Positions 11,093 through 21,326 of a stretch of 64,000 nt of DNA are shown here, one piece after another. The notes under the pieces are model-generated. The model saw nothing but the letters and a program-made list of their open reading frames with translations. It ran no database searches and was not told the origin of the DNA. The stretch comes from Paraphaeosphaeria minitans. Its lineage: Eukaryota > Ascomycota > Dothideomycetes > Pleosporales > Didymosphaeriaceae. Position numbers and translations under genes: made by a program. Where the stretch lies: the NCBI GenBank assembly GCA_015832175.1, contig WJXW01000011.1:1736001-1800000 (forward strand). The letters are read 5' to 3'. The first letter of the stretch is position 1. Each line of letters opens with the position of its first letter.

Positions 11093-11242
11093 CCTACCTA
11101 CCGCAGTCACTGTACTTGATACGGACCGGTCGATCGGACGCGCTGCTGCTGCTTGAGGATCGCAGAACGAACGGGATTTCAATAGTTAGCAGCGCGTCCG
11201 ATCGACCGGTCCGTATCAAGTACAGTGACTGCGGTAGGTAGG
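11093..11242. repeat. Perfect 55-bp inverted repeat with 40-nt spacer
   Basis: The arms 11093-11147 and 11188-11242 are exact reverse complements over 55 bases; the spacer is 11148-11187. An RNA from either strand would fold into a very stable hairpin. It sits just after the WSC gene's stop, within the frame-shifted continuation of its Ser/Thr-rich part. The outer ends carry CCTACCTACC / GGTAGGTAGG, the same motif scattered through the intergenic DNA. There is no open frame of note within. It could be a small palindromic element, an inverted duplication, or the source of a hairpin RNA. Confidence 0.95.
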
Positions 11243-11525
11243 GATTGTTCGCGGCAATTTTCGGCCGTCCGTACCTATCTGCAAGGATAACGACCACCTG
11301 AAGAAAAACATGACAGAAGTATGATGTTATTCTCACTTCAAGCTCCCAGTATTACGGGGATGACAATATATCATACTTGCATACACCAGTGTAAGAACCC
11401 ATTATCATACAAAGCTACCTACAACGGAGGCAGTCCAGAACCTAGGCATCCTAGTAGATGTACGGTACCTAATACCCATGCCAATCCCAGAGTCCACGAC
11501 AACAGACAGACCACTGGACGCAGCG

Positions 11526-12505
11526 TCAAGCAGTCGACGGAGTTTCCTCTGGCAGCACGTACTTGTGCCGCTCAGCCATCCACGGCGCAATGTCAATCTC
11601 CTTCACAGCGCTCTTCTGGATCTCGCCGACACCTTCAACGTTTGAGTTGAGGAAGAGGAGGGGGCATGAGAACTTGGTCGGCGAGCCTTGGCCTTCCTTC
11701 GAGTGGTAGTATTCGATGACTGAGTTCCATATTTTCTTGACTGGGTTTTGTTAGTTAGGTACCTACCTAGTAGCCATGGTACCCAGGTAACCGCCGCATG
11801 CTCATTCGGGCGAGCAGACCGACCCGGAAGTGGGAGGAGTAACGTACATGCCAAATCGACGAGCAACCGGCTATCCCAATCTTCCGCATCACACCCCCAA
11901 TCCCCCTTCCAAGCGATATCCACGCCGCCACCATCCTGCCGCACACGCGCCTCGTACATGCGTCTGCTAACGGGATTGATCTCAACAGCACCCAGCTCCA
12001 CCATCAGACATAGAAGTATATACAGCTTGTACTGATTGTCGCGCGCAGGCTTGAGCCTCGAGTTGCGCAGTTCAACCCCGTACACGTACCCACGCCCACT
12101 CACACCCGCTTCGGGAACGAAGCTCGGATCCACACGCACGAACCACATCAGAGCGCGCGAGTTGGGCATGTCCGGGCCTCCGATCCACGTGTGCGCTGCG
12201 AAGAACATTTGGGCTACGTGCTTGAGGTGGGTGTCGGCGGGGTCTTCTTCGGCGCCTGGGCCGACGAGGGCTTGTGCCAGAGCGTCGCCGGATAGGGTGG
12301 TTGCGTCGACGGCATCGTGGTCGGGGGCGGGTTCGTCGGCGGGTATGGTCCCGACCCACCTGTTTTTGCCGTCTTGTTCGGTGGAATTCGGGTATAGGGA
12401 GTGTTTGTATACTGGGATGGGAAAGCGGAAGAAGTCGCCACCGGGCCGCGAAGAGAACTTATCGTCGACGACTTCGTTGGCAGAATATTTAACCCGGCGT
12501 TCCAT
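11526..12505 (-). CDS. Hypothetical protein, two exons
   Basis: Family not recognised. Exon 1 (12505-11848) and exon 2 (11740-11526) are separated by a 107-nt intron with donor GTACGT and acceptor CCCAG; the join restores phase and gives 290 residues ending HKYVLPEETPSTA. The protein has no signal peptide or membrane segment. The middle part (roughly residues 95-225) is rich in aromatic residues, with AHTWIGG, WFVRVD and WKGDWG stretches, and looks like a compact globular domain. The second exon adds an IWNSVIEYYH helix and a short conserved-looking tail. It is transcribed toward the WSC gene and the inverted repeat. Confidence 0.65.
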
Positions 12506-13236
12506 GATTGTGGGAAGATGAAGTCGCAGTTTTTCTAGGTTGCGGAATGATTAATCGACCTTGAAGTCTATGTATGGGGAACTCGGTGTGTGTGGAGGAG
12601 GGTTAGAGGGCATCTTGGTGAGCCCTTATGCACCTTGAATATGACTCCCTCGCGGTATGACTCGGACTCGTACTCTTTGTGTCTTTCACACTGTTGTACG
12701 TGTCAGTGCCTCAAACATTATGTTGTGAGTCGACGCGAGTGTAGCAATCTCTCTGTACCTCCTCTTTGGCAACTCAAGGTGGCGAGTCACGACCTTTCGG
12801 TAGTCATAGCGATGACTCCGAAACACAGATCTAAAGTATACTACCTGTGACTCGGCGTGATACTCAAAGCATCATTACCGTGTATGAGACACCTCTTCTA
12901 GCGCTGCGGGTTCTGACTGGCCGTGTGTCGCCCTCTTGGTCCCTACTCTTTGTGCCCGCTGAGTTCAAGTGAGTCAGCATAGCGATGGCTATCACTTCCA
13001 CTCCAGTGAAAGCTTCGACAACCTTTATGTGTAGACTTCTCATAGACTGCTCCTTCGCAGCGAATCATGAATCGTGATGAACTGCCTCGCAAAAGTCCCA
13101 GCGCCCGAGGAGTCCAACCTCCACGTTGTCAACCCAAACCTTTTCAAACGAAAGCCAAGAAAGAAGTAAGGAAAAAAAAAAGCTGAGAATCCATCTGCAC
13201 TCGACAATCGCCCCAAGAAATCCTAGCCGCTGCCGC
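12506..13236. other. Intergenic region
   Basis: No supported gene. The 11-base word TACTCTTTGTG occurs twice (near 12672 and 12944) and variants of GAGTC recur, but no longer repeat structure is clear. An A-rich run is present near 13170. Confidence 0.4.
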
Positions 13237-14292
13237 TTACTCCACCTCCTCCTCTCCCCCCTCGTCGTCTTCATCCCCATCAGCATACCCATCCAGCCCG
13301 TTATCCTCTAGAAACCCATCCAGCAAATCCGCAACATCCTCGTTGTGCAGATCCGCAAACGGGATATGCGTCGCCCCCCTCACGCCCACCTCCCCCAGCT
13401 TCACCACCCGTGCATTCCCCCCAAGCCGGTTAATCAACCCCGCCACCCTCCTCGACTCAGCAACGAAGCTGTAGTTCTCAGCCCTGTGATCCCCCCACAC
13501 AAACTGGATCCCCGGCACCCTGGCCAACCTCTCAAAAGCCTCCACCGGCACCACATACGGCCCAAACCCGCCCTTCCCGGCAGTGACGTTGATGTTGTCG
13601 GGGTAGACGTACCCGATCGACTCGTAGGCGACGATGCCCTTGATGTTGGTGCTGCTGGCCAGCGCGGCGGCGAGTTGCGCGCGCAGCCCGCCCGCCGAGT
13701 TGGTGAGGTACACAATGTGCCGGCCTGCGCGGCCGGAATCCGCCGCCGTCGCTGCAGCCCGCGCGTGCAGCTCAACGTTGGCGCGTGTGTCGTACTCGAC
13801 GTACCTCGCGGACGTTGCCTGTGCCCACGCTGCGTCGTCGTCGGTCGGGAAGCGGACGTCGTCCCACCACTGCTTGTACCGCGGTCCGAAGTTCCAGGCG
13901 ACGAAGTTGGACGTGTCCGTGTACGCTGGTGTGTAGGCGGTGGGTTCGCACGCCCAGTTTGCGCGGCCCACGCGCGGCCCGTCCCACAGGTACACGGGGT
14001 AGTCGCGGCGGAGGAAGAGGTCTTTGAAGCCGGGCCCACCGGACCAGGTGTTTTGCCAGACTTGGGTGGACGATGAGTGCCACATTACGAGGGAGGTTTT
14101 GCGCGGGTGGGCGGGCAGGAAGTATTCCATGTAGCCGTGGTCGCAGGAGAGGGTGAGGTTGGGGTTGAAGGGAGCGGAGATGGTGCGGCCGCCGGTTTGG
14201 AAGCCGCCTGTGCTGGAGAGGGTGATTGGTTTGTGAGGGGTTGCTGTAGCGGAGTGCCCGGTCAGGGCGAGGGCGAGGAGCGGGCGGAGCAT
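13237..14292 (-). CDS. Secreted alpha/beta-hydrolase
   Basis: A single-exon gene of 351 residues. The first 17 residues (MLRPLLALALTGHSATA) look like a signal peptide. The GGFQTGGRTI and HGYMEYFLP segments are characteristic of a fungal secreted alpha/beta-hydrolase group. The probable nucleophile is the serine of YLTNSAGGLRA (around residue 200), a variant of the GxSxG elbow; QFVWGDHRAEN (about 265-275) and ATHIPFADLHNED (about 310-322) are candidates for the acidic and histidine members of the triad. The C-terminus ends in a strongly acidic tail of Asp/Glu repeats after about residue 330, unusual for this fold and perhaps disordered. The substrate cannot be told; esterase or lipase activity is a family inference. 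Confidence 0.75.
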   Translation of the reverse strand: MLRPLLALALTGHSATATPHKPITLSSTGGFQTGGRTISAPFNPNLTLSCDHGYMEYFLPAHPRKTSLVMWHSSSTQVWQNTWSGGPGFKDLFLRRDYPVYLWDGPRVGRANWACEPTAYTPAYTDTSNFVAWNFGPRYKQWWDDVRFPTDDDAAWAQATSARYVEYDTRANVELHARAAATAADSGRAGRHIVYLTNSAGGLRAQLAAALASSTNIKGIVAYESIGYVYPDNINVTAGKGGFGPYVVPVEAFERLARVPGIQFVWGDHRAENYSFVAESRRVAGLINRLGGNARVVKLGEVGVRGATHIPFADLHNEDVADLLDGFLEDNGLDGYADGDEDDEGGEEEVE

Positions 14293-15080
14293 GGTTGCGT
14301 CTAGGGGAGGGAGAGGCCGGACCTAGGAGAGAGGAGACAGGCGGCAGGATCTGAAAGGTAATATCAACGTGCCCTGAGGGTATGCAATGCTTGGGTAAGT
14401 CTTATATATTGTTTGCGGTGCATGCTGCAAGCTGTCCCCGAGATGCGGAGAGAGCAATTGCCGAGACGATGCGTTGCCGAGTTTGATGAACCATGGTTCA
14501 GCCCTATGGGTGCCGAGTACTCTCACAGTGTGAATAACGCAGAAAGTACTCGACTGAAGGCGCTCCAGGAATTAGGCTGGCGTAGGAGGATGAGCTGGTA
14601 GCTGTTCGTGCGGCAAGTCGTCTTCTTGCTCTCCGAATTCTTTCCCAATTGGGATACTACTGAACACGAATCTCGCAATGCTCGCCATGAGCGAGGTCCT
14701 CAGAAAGTGTGGTCGGTCGGGCGTAAGCGATTCTCTTTTCCCATATTACCAAAGCTAGCACTCCCAGACAATCAGCCGCCGGATCGGATGTAACAGTGGC
14801 TGAGCATCTCGAGCGCAGCTCGAACGAACATGTTCAAGTACTTGTGATCGAAGTAGAGAGAAGGTGCCGGACAATGTGAAAAAAACATGGGTATTGTATA
14901 ATCGCACCGAGGCGTGAGATGGTGTCGATATGCTGGTCCAAACTCCAAACTAGAACGCTCACTATTTCGTTTCCGTCGTATGGATAACATCATCGACACG
15001 ATTGTTGTACATGGCGCGATAAAAATACAGGAATCTCTATGCATGCAGAACCAGAGACAAGAAACGACAATACACAAGTG
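14293..15080. other. Intergenic region
   Basis: No supported gene. Only short frames without domain features occur on either strand. Confidence 0.4.
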
Positions 15081-17020
15081 TCAACGCCGCATACTCTTTT
15101 CGATGTGCAAAAGATTAGCAAGCCTGGTGCCAACACTCACCTTTTTAGGTCTTGAAGTTTTTTTCGCTTCCGGAGGAGGGGCTCTCATGCTGGTATGCGC
15201 GGGTTTGAACGCAGCCTTATGTGTAGCCTTGTGGCTTGCTCTAGGCCCTACGTTGCAGTACGACACTTTTTCTCTGGGACGCGAAACGATCGGCTGAGGT
15301 TTCTGCGGTTTCTGCGGTTCCGCCGATAGGCTTGAGGAGGCGTTCGACAGTGCGGGTGTCTTCACGTGGGCGCTCTGGAAAGCCTTGGAGGCCCGCAAAG
15401 CCACGACCAGAGCTGGCACCTCGCGTTGTGGTAGTTCAGCCGTGGCGGGAGGACCGGAGCTTTCCATATCGCTCACGCGTCTCGTCTCGGCTGTCCTCGA
15501 CACGTGGGCCTTGAGAGGGTTGCTGGCAGTACTTGTGCTGTTTGGGATCGTTTGGTTGCCTCCAAGTCGTGCTTCGAACGTTGTCTCCACGCTTTCGACG
15601 CGGCTTTCTTGTTCTCTTCGTGCGTCCGCGCTGTGCAGTGAAAGGCGGCGAGGGCTCTTGTCCGTGATGCCGTGCCGCACCTGGCCCTTGCCATGGCTGG
15701 ATTGATGAGCGAAACGCTTATTTGTCATCCTTATGTAGCGGACCACATCCTCATTGTGGGCTCTGCTGTAACACCCGCGACGCATGTGCACGTAGAAGTC
15801 ACGAGCCAAACGTATCTCATCCTTGCCAATAGACTCAGGAAATCTCTCGATGCGGTAGTTGCGGATCCATTGCAGCTCCCGCACGAGAGTGAACAAGTCC
15901 TGGCCGTGAAAGCCGTCCTCTCCATACGGATTCGGAAGGTGGAATTCTTGTTTGTCCAATTTCTGTCTGAAAGAGTCATGTGCACGCCTTCGCATACGCA
16001 TTTGGTTGGGTGTAGTCTCGTCCGAATTGGAAAACTTTATTAGGGGGTATAGCAAGCGGCGGAGTGATGACCATCTGTGTTGCATGATGCATTCAAACCA
16101 CGTGTTGAAACTTGTGGCTATCCATCTGGCTGGAACACGGTCGAGGGTGAGTGTTCGCTGGACATCTGCGTGAACCTCCAAGGCAAGGAGGTCTTCTTGG
16201 TCACCGCGCACACTTGCTTGAGTGTGTTGATAGAATTCGTCGTTCTCGTCTTGCGTGGCGGCGCTATAGTCGCCAGGAGGCCGTGTTTGTTTCCAAATGC
16301 GCCGTATCGACTTTTTCGTGGTATACATCTTGTGGTGTTCTTTTCGAATGGGAATCTCCAGTTCATGCATGACCGCCACGTGTCGTACTGTGTTTGCCCC
16401 TAAATGTTGATTCAGTCGGACTCTCAGCAAACTGCTCAAAGCGTCCACTTCGTGTTTCAGGTTCATCAAGTCGGAAACAATCCGGCCGTGAAGCTCTCTC
16501 AGAGGACCGAAAATGTCTGCACGGTATCTCATCAGCAACGTCCACGCAAGTGTCGCCGGGGTAACATACGAGGTGGAGTAGACGAAAACCATTGCGCAAT
16601 GGAATCAACATCTGCAATCAGAAGGCGAGCAAATAGAAGGCCCTTCTCTACGAGATACTCGCCTCTGTGCAGGGAGGCGAGCGTCTCATTCAACGAAAGT
16701 TCATGTGGTTGGCTGCCGCGTAGTCGCTGAAGAGCAAGACTATAGTCTGCTTCGCGGATCGCCACCGATCGCAAATCATTTCTGGCGCGGGCGTCCATGA
16801 GAGCAACATCCTCAACGGTCGCACGGTCCATGCCACGAGCTATCCAGCGATTTCTGCCCCGAAAGGTTGGTACGATGTGCAGCCATTCTTCCCTATATAG
16901 AGGAGGGGGTAAAGCGCCCTGCACTTCTTCGCAAGGTACTTTTGTGAAGCAAGGTTTCAGCTGCAGATGGCGTGCTGCGCGGGAAAGCTGATTGACCTGC
17001 ACACAGGTGCGTTGCGCCAT
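15081..17020 (-). CDS. Hypothetical protein, 628 residues, two exons
   Basis: Family not recognised. Exon 1 (17020-16570) and exon 2 (16516-15081) are joined by a 53-nt intron with donor GTATGT, a TGCTGATGA branch-like site and acceptor GTGCAG; phase is kept. The N-terminal 450 residues are helical and Arg-rich, with an LHRGEYLVEKGLLFARLLI segment near 115-135. The C-terminal 170 residues are Ser/Pro-rich and basic, with a PQKPQKPQ repeat, probably disordered. There is no signal peptide or clear membrane segment. Open frame upstream on the same strand (to about 17262) might be a further 5' exon, but I could not find a phase-keeping junction, so the start at 17020 is provisional. Confidence 0.6.
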
Positions 17021-18113
17021 AGCTTGACCGATTTATCGCAATCCAACTCGAACACCAACCTGTATTCAACCAGCCCATGGCCAGGCAAGAGAATATGCAG
17101 TGTTGCTGCGAAGTCCAAGTGAGGGATAGCAGAGATGGTGATTGAGTGGCGCGAGCAATATGGCGGGCCTCGTATACAGTAGAGATACACCGGCGTCCTA
17201 TCTAGGCGACGGTGAATGTAAATGAGCTGTGAAAGACAATCCGCATCAGTAAAAGAGGTCAAAGGCGCGCGTTCCTGAACCTTGCCTGGTCATTGAAGTG
17301 AACTCAGGGACGTCGACGCGTCGAAGAATCGATGGGCTAGTCTCAAGAGGGCTTGGTATGTCACGTGCGCAGAGCTCGGATTGGGAAGAAGGGCATCTGT
17401 GCCGACGGGCGCCCAGAATCACAGTAGAGGGTCCAACACGACATGCTGGCATCGTGTATTCTTTCAGATGCATCCTGTCCGTGTCGCAGAGGGCAGGCAG
17501 ACAACAGTCGGTGAGGAAACTATCGAACATGCGAAAGGCGAGAAGCCAGCGCTAGGATACAGCGGCATGCTGCTGGGTGGTCTTCGCGGTAGACTTGAAT
17601 ATATGCAGGCCGATGCATCTAGAGAAAATCGCGCAACCCACTCTACGGTCATCTCCAGCGGATCCGAAGAATGGCCCTGCTTATGCCGCGCGCGTATCTG
17701 TAGGTAGCGTAACGTGGAGTAACTTGGAGAAGAATGTGGTACCCAGACGTTTTGCGGTTCGTTGCTCGGCGCGTCACTCATTGGCCGCACCGTCCGGACT
17801 TTGGTTTGAGGCTGCAAGAAAAAAAAAAACTTCGGCACATGGAGTAGGATGCGGATGCGGCGATGCGCAGCGGTGAAAGAAGCTGGGGCACTCGGCGCGG
17901 CGGATAGGCTACTCGGTTTGGGCGAGCGGTGCTTCGTACGAGGCAGGTCAATCCCACGCGGATGCTAGTGGCGGCCTGATGTCGCGAGCATCGAAGGGTA
18001 GGGTACGGCAAAAGTTCCTAGACCACCATGTCATGCGGTATGCTGTCTTCGGAAGATGACATCGAGACGGACAATCAGACAGCACGAAGACGGTCCACCG
18101 GCTGCACCAAGAG

Positions 18114-18253
18114 GGGCATGAGATGGCACCAAGACGGGCATGAGATGGCACCAAGACGGCCAGATAGGCCCCAAGACGGCCAGATAGGCCCCAAGGCAGT
18201 CACATAGTCTTCAGATAGGCCCCAAGGCAGTTACATTGTCTTCAGATAGTACC
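18114..18253. repeat. Nested short tandem repeats (22, 20 and 31 bp)
   Basis: Three two-copy arrays follow one another and share bases: a 22-bp unit around GGGCATGAGATGGCACCAAG, a 20-bp unit CCAAGACGGCCAGATAGGCC, and a 31-bp unit containing CCAAGGCAGT and GTCTTCAG. Each unit appears to have grown out of the previous one. Confidence 0.8.
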
Positions 18254-18270
18254 AAGACGGGGGTCCGAAT

Positions 18271-18482
18271 ACACACGGTACCAACGAGTCTATGCTGATG
18301 AATGCATGGAAGAATACACACGGTACCAAGAGCGTCTATACCGATTAATGCATGAAAGAAAACACACGGTACCGACGAGTTTATGCTGATGAATGCATGG
18401 AAGAATACACACGGTACCAAGAGCGTCTATACCGATCAATGCATGGAGGAATGCACACGGTACCAAGGCAGTCTATACTGAT
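18271..18482. repeat. Minisatellite with alternating 45/46-bp units
   Basis: Five units starting ACACACGG (the last GCACACGG) begin at 18271, 18316, 18362, 18407 and 18453, spaced 45, 46, 45 and 46. Odd units carry ACGAGT..TATGCTGATG, even units carry AGAGCGTCTATACCGAT, so the true period is a 91-bp dimer. Every full unit contains GGTACC and ATGCATG. Confidence 0.85.
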
Positions 18483-19042
18483 CGACGCGTGGAGGCAGGT
18501 AGGTAGAGTGCATGCCGGAAGATGGACAGCAAAGGGATTGCGCAATGGGATCAAAGTCGGGCCAATTCACGAGACGAGCAAAGTGAAGCGAGACAAGGGA
18601 GTTGGAAAGGCCGGGATGTGATGCGAGTGGGCTGCATCGGGTATGTTCTGATCGCGGGATGGGCGCTGGGAGGGAGGTAAAAAGGCATCTGCAACGCCCG
18701 CGTGGTGTTGGGAACGGGCCGGCCGGGTGGCTGGCTGGGAACTGGCTGGCGAGATGGTGAATCGCGACGAACAAACGGCGGTGGTTTGACGAGGCAGAAT
18801 TTGTACTGTGTGATGATCTCGGCCGTCAGCTACGTTGGCTCACACGGCGACACTTGCGGGCCAAAGTCGGCGCGTCGCCGCGAGACGCGTTCCGACATGG
18901 TGAGAAAATGCCGCAGAAGCCACAGGGCCGGCGAGGTGTGGAGACGTGGCAGCGCAGAGGCTCGAGCAGCCGCGAGGCTAGAGGCCTGGGAGCCGCGATG
19001 AGGCTCAGTGGCAGGGGCGTTATGCATGGCGCGCGAATGGCG

Positions 19043-19052
19043 ACAACAACAA

Positions 19053-19106
<54 letters not shown>

Positions 19107-19110
19107 CAAG
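19043..19110 (+). repeat. CAA/CAG trinucleotide microsatellite
   Basis: A run of about 15 CAG units flanked on both sides by CAA units. It lies in a frame with no other coding features, so I do not take it for a polyglutamine or polyalanine tract of a real protein. Confidence 0.85.
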
Positions 19111-20123
19111 GGTGGTTATTTCCGTGAACGGAGGCTGCTGTGGGGGTATATGGTTCGGTTCGGGCAGGCATCGGCGGCAGGCTTCGGGGAGCAAGGTTTT
19201 ATCGTGTTAGCACTGGTGGTGAAAGGGAAGTGGGACGGGTCACGTGGGCTTCATCTCGGTTGAACCCTATGCGGTGATGGTTGACTCGGACAGTAACGCG
19301 CGAGTCAGGCGACGGGATGCAAGGAGGAGCGGTGGCTGGCGGCGCCATCAGGATTTGGGGGATGTGCAGGTGTTTGAGATGGTGCGAAGGTTTGGAATGG
19401 TGATGGACGAAACGGACGGCTGCACTGTTAATCGTCGCGCTGCGTGCAAGGCTGGGTGCAGAGCGTGGAAGCGTGGGCTGGAGTGGAGGCCGGCCTCAGC
19501 GTGCAGGAGGCGGCGTGCTGGGCGGAGGCGGGCGAATGAGGATGGCCCGCTGGGGCAGAGGCAGGCAAGTCAGGGCGCAGCTAGGCCGCCTTGGGCAAGC
19601 TAGCGCCGGCGCCGGACACGACTTTCGACAGGAACAGGGCAGTCGGCCGCTGCGCGTGTCTGGGGAGCAGCCAGCAGCGAGCAGTCAGTCGGAGCAAGGC
19701 CAGCAGCGAGCAGTCGGAGCAAGGCCAGCAGCAGCGCCGACCATTGTGCCGGTTGTTTTTGCGACTCGCTGGAATTTGGGGCTGCTGGTGGGCTCAACAG
19801 CAAATCTCAGCGTCGGATGCAGGGCGAGCGAGGCCGCGTCTTGACAGCGGCGGCGGTGGGTGAGCGACGAGGGCGGACTTTTGGTAGAGCGGGTCCTAGA
19901 GATTGACAATTTGCGGCCCAGCTAGTGGACAGGGCAGGCGCCGAGACGATCAACGAACGGTTTCGCAGCGGCGCACCTATCACAGCTTACGGGCATTGGA
20001 AACCGCCCTCAAACAGCGAGAACAGCCCGGGGGGGACGCCAAGCTGGGCTGGGCCGAAGCTTGAATCGAGGCGCACGGTGAATCGAGGCGCGCCGGAGAT
20101 GCAAGAGCAGAGGGAGGGCAAGG

Positions 20124-20239
20124 CAAGCTTGCAGAGTCAACTGCCAGCGAGGCAAGCTTGCAGAGTCAACTGTCAGCGAGGCAAGCTTGCAGAGTCAACT
20201 GTCAGCGAGGCAAGCTTGCAGAGTCAACTGTCAGCGAGG
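20124..20239. repeat. Four-copy 29-bp tandem repeat
   Basis: Units start at 20124, 20153, 20182 and 20211, each beginning CAAGCTTGCAGAGTCAACTG, nearly identical (the first has GCC for GTC). Each contains an AAGCTT site within a short palindrome CAAGCTTG. Confidence 0.9.
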
Positions 20240-20503
20240 CTGAAGACGAGCGTGATGGGACGAGCGACGAACGTGATGGGCGAAGAAAGGCAGAAAGGCG
20301 TGTCGGTGGTGACACACGGTTTGCACAAATGTCGAATGGGGTGTAGATCCGGCCGAAGTGCATCGACGTCATTGTCCCGTCGGTGCTGATCACTGCCGCG
20401 CTTACCTCAGAAACGGGCGACGAGGGATTGGCCAATGACCGGCATGGGCCAGGGCGCGGCGAGAGATTGGCCAATGGCTGGGCTGGGCGACGGCGACGAG
20501 GGA

Positions 20504-20730
20504 TTGGTCAATGGCAATGGCAATGGCAACGGCAGTAGCAATGGCAATGGGCACCGGCAACGGCAACGAGCAGAGGGCAACGGGCCACGGGCAAAAAACA
20601 GTAGGCCATGGCAAGGCCTGGTCCCCGGCGACGGCCAACAGCCACCGCCGTGCTGGTCAATGGCAATGGCAATGGCAGTGGCAATGGCAATGGCCATCCC
20701 AATCCCAATCCCAGTCCCAAGCGCAATCGC
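20504..20730. repeat. Degenerate hexamer repeats (GGCAAT / CCCAAT)
   Basis: Two clusters, 20504-20570 and 20655-20730, of hexamers of the GGCAAT and GGCAAC type, the second passing into CCCAAT and CGCAAT. They may hold CCAAT-like protein sites in the far promoter of the H+-ATPase gene, but the pattern is mainly that of simple sequence expansion. Confidence 0.7.
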
Positions 20731-21326
20731 AATCCTACCTCCTGCTCGTCAACGGCGTCCGAGGTTTCGCTGCGTGACGCACGCTGCTGGGCCAACCGAC
20801 GCATGAACCCACGACGGCCTCAGCCAAGCCTCCTGGGCGTGGGTTTCGATCGGCTGGGGTAGCTCACTGCTGCACCCTGTCGCAGGCGCAAGCTACCGTC
20901 CAACTTGGCTGCTTCGGGCCCTATCTTGGTGCGCGGTTTTATTATTCACTCACACCGAAAGCAAGCCCTCTCACCACCCAGGCCAGTGCTTTTCATACGA
21001 GCCCCGGATAGGTCGGAACGAGCCTTGGACGCTTTCGCATCGCCGCGGCCTGCAGCCAGCTCAAGAATTTTGCTCCTGGCCCGTGCCCCCTTGCCGGGTT
21101 AGGCTTGTCGACGTCAACGCCCTCTGATAAAGGGCTGCTTCCCCTCGCCTCCGTCTCGGGTCCTTCTCTCTCTTGTGCCGCTTCCTTTGTCCGCCCAAGC
21201 AGTCCAGTGCAGCAGCAGCAGCAATAGCGAGTGCCTCGTCGACCACCCCCCCACGCCCCGACCTCTCGCTACCTGCCCACCACACCAATTGAATGAGATA
21301 GCCTTCCCTTGTCGCATTCTTTCACC

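Larger units (their letters stand above)
17021..21326. other. 4.3-kb stretch without a supported gene, rich in tandem repeats
   Basis: None of the short frames shows a domain. Five unrelated repeat arrays lie here (18114-18253, 18271-18482, 19043-19110, 20124-20239, 20504-20730), listed separately. The last several hundred bases would be the promoter and leader of the H+-ATPase gene. Confidence 0.6.

Noticed and set aside
19043..19110. Polyalanine or polyglutamine protein
   Set aside because: The surrounding frames have no other coding feature and differ in every reading; the tract is a simple microsatellite.
18114..20239. CRISPR array
   Set aside because: The repeats are head-to-tail without unique spacers, and the genome is clearly fungal.
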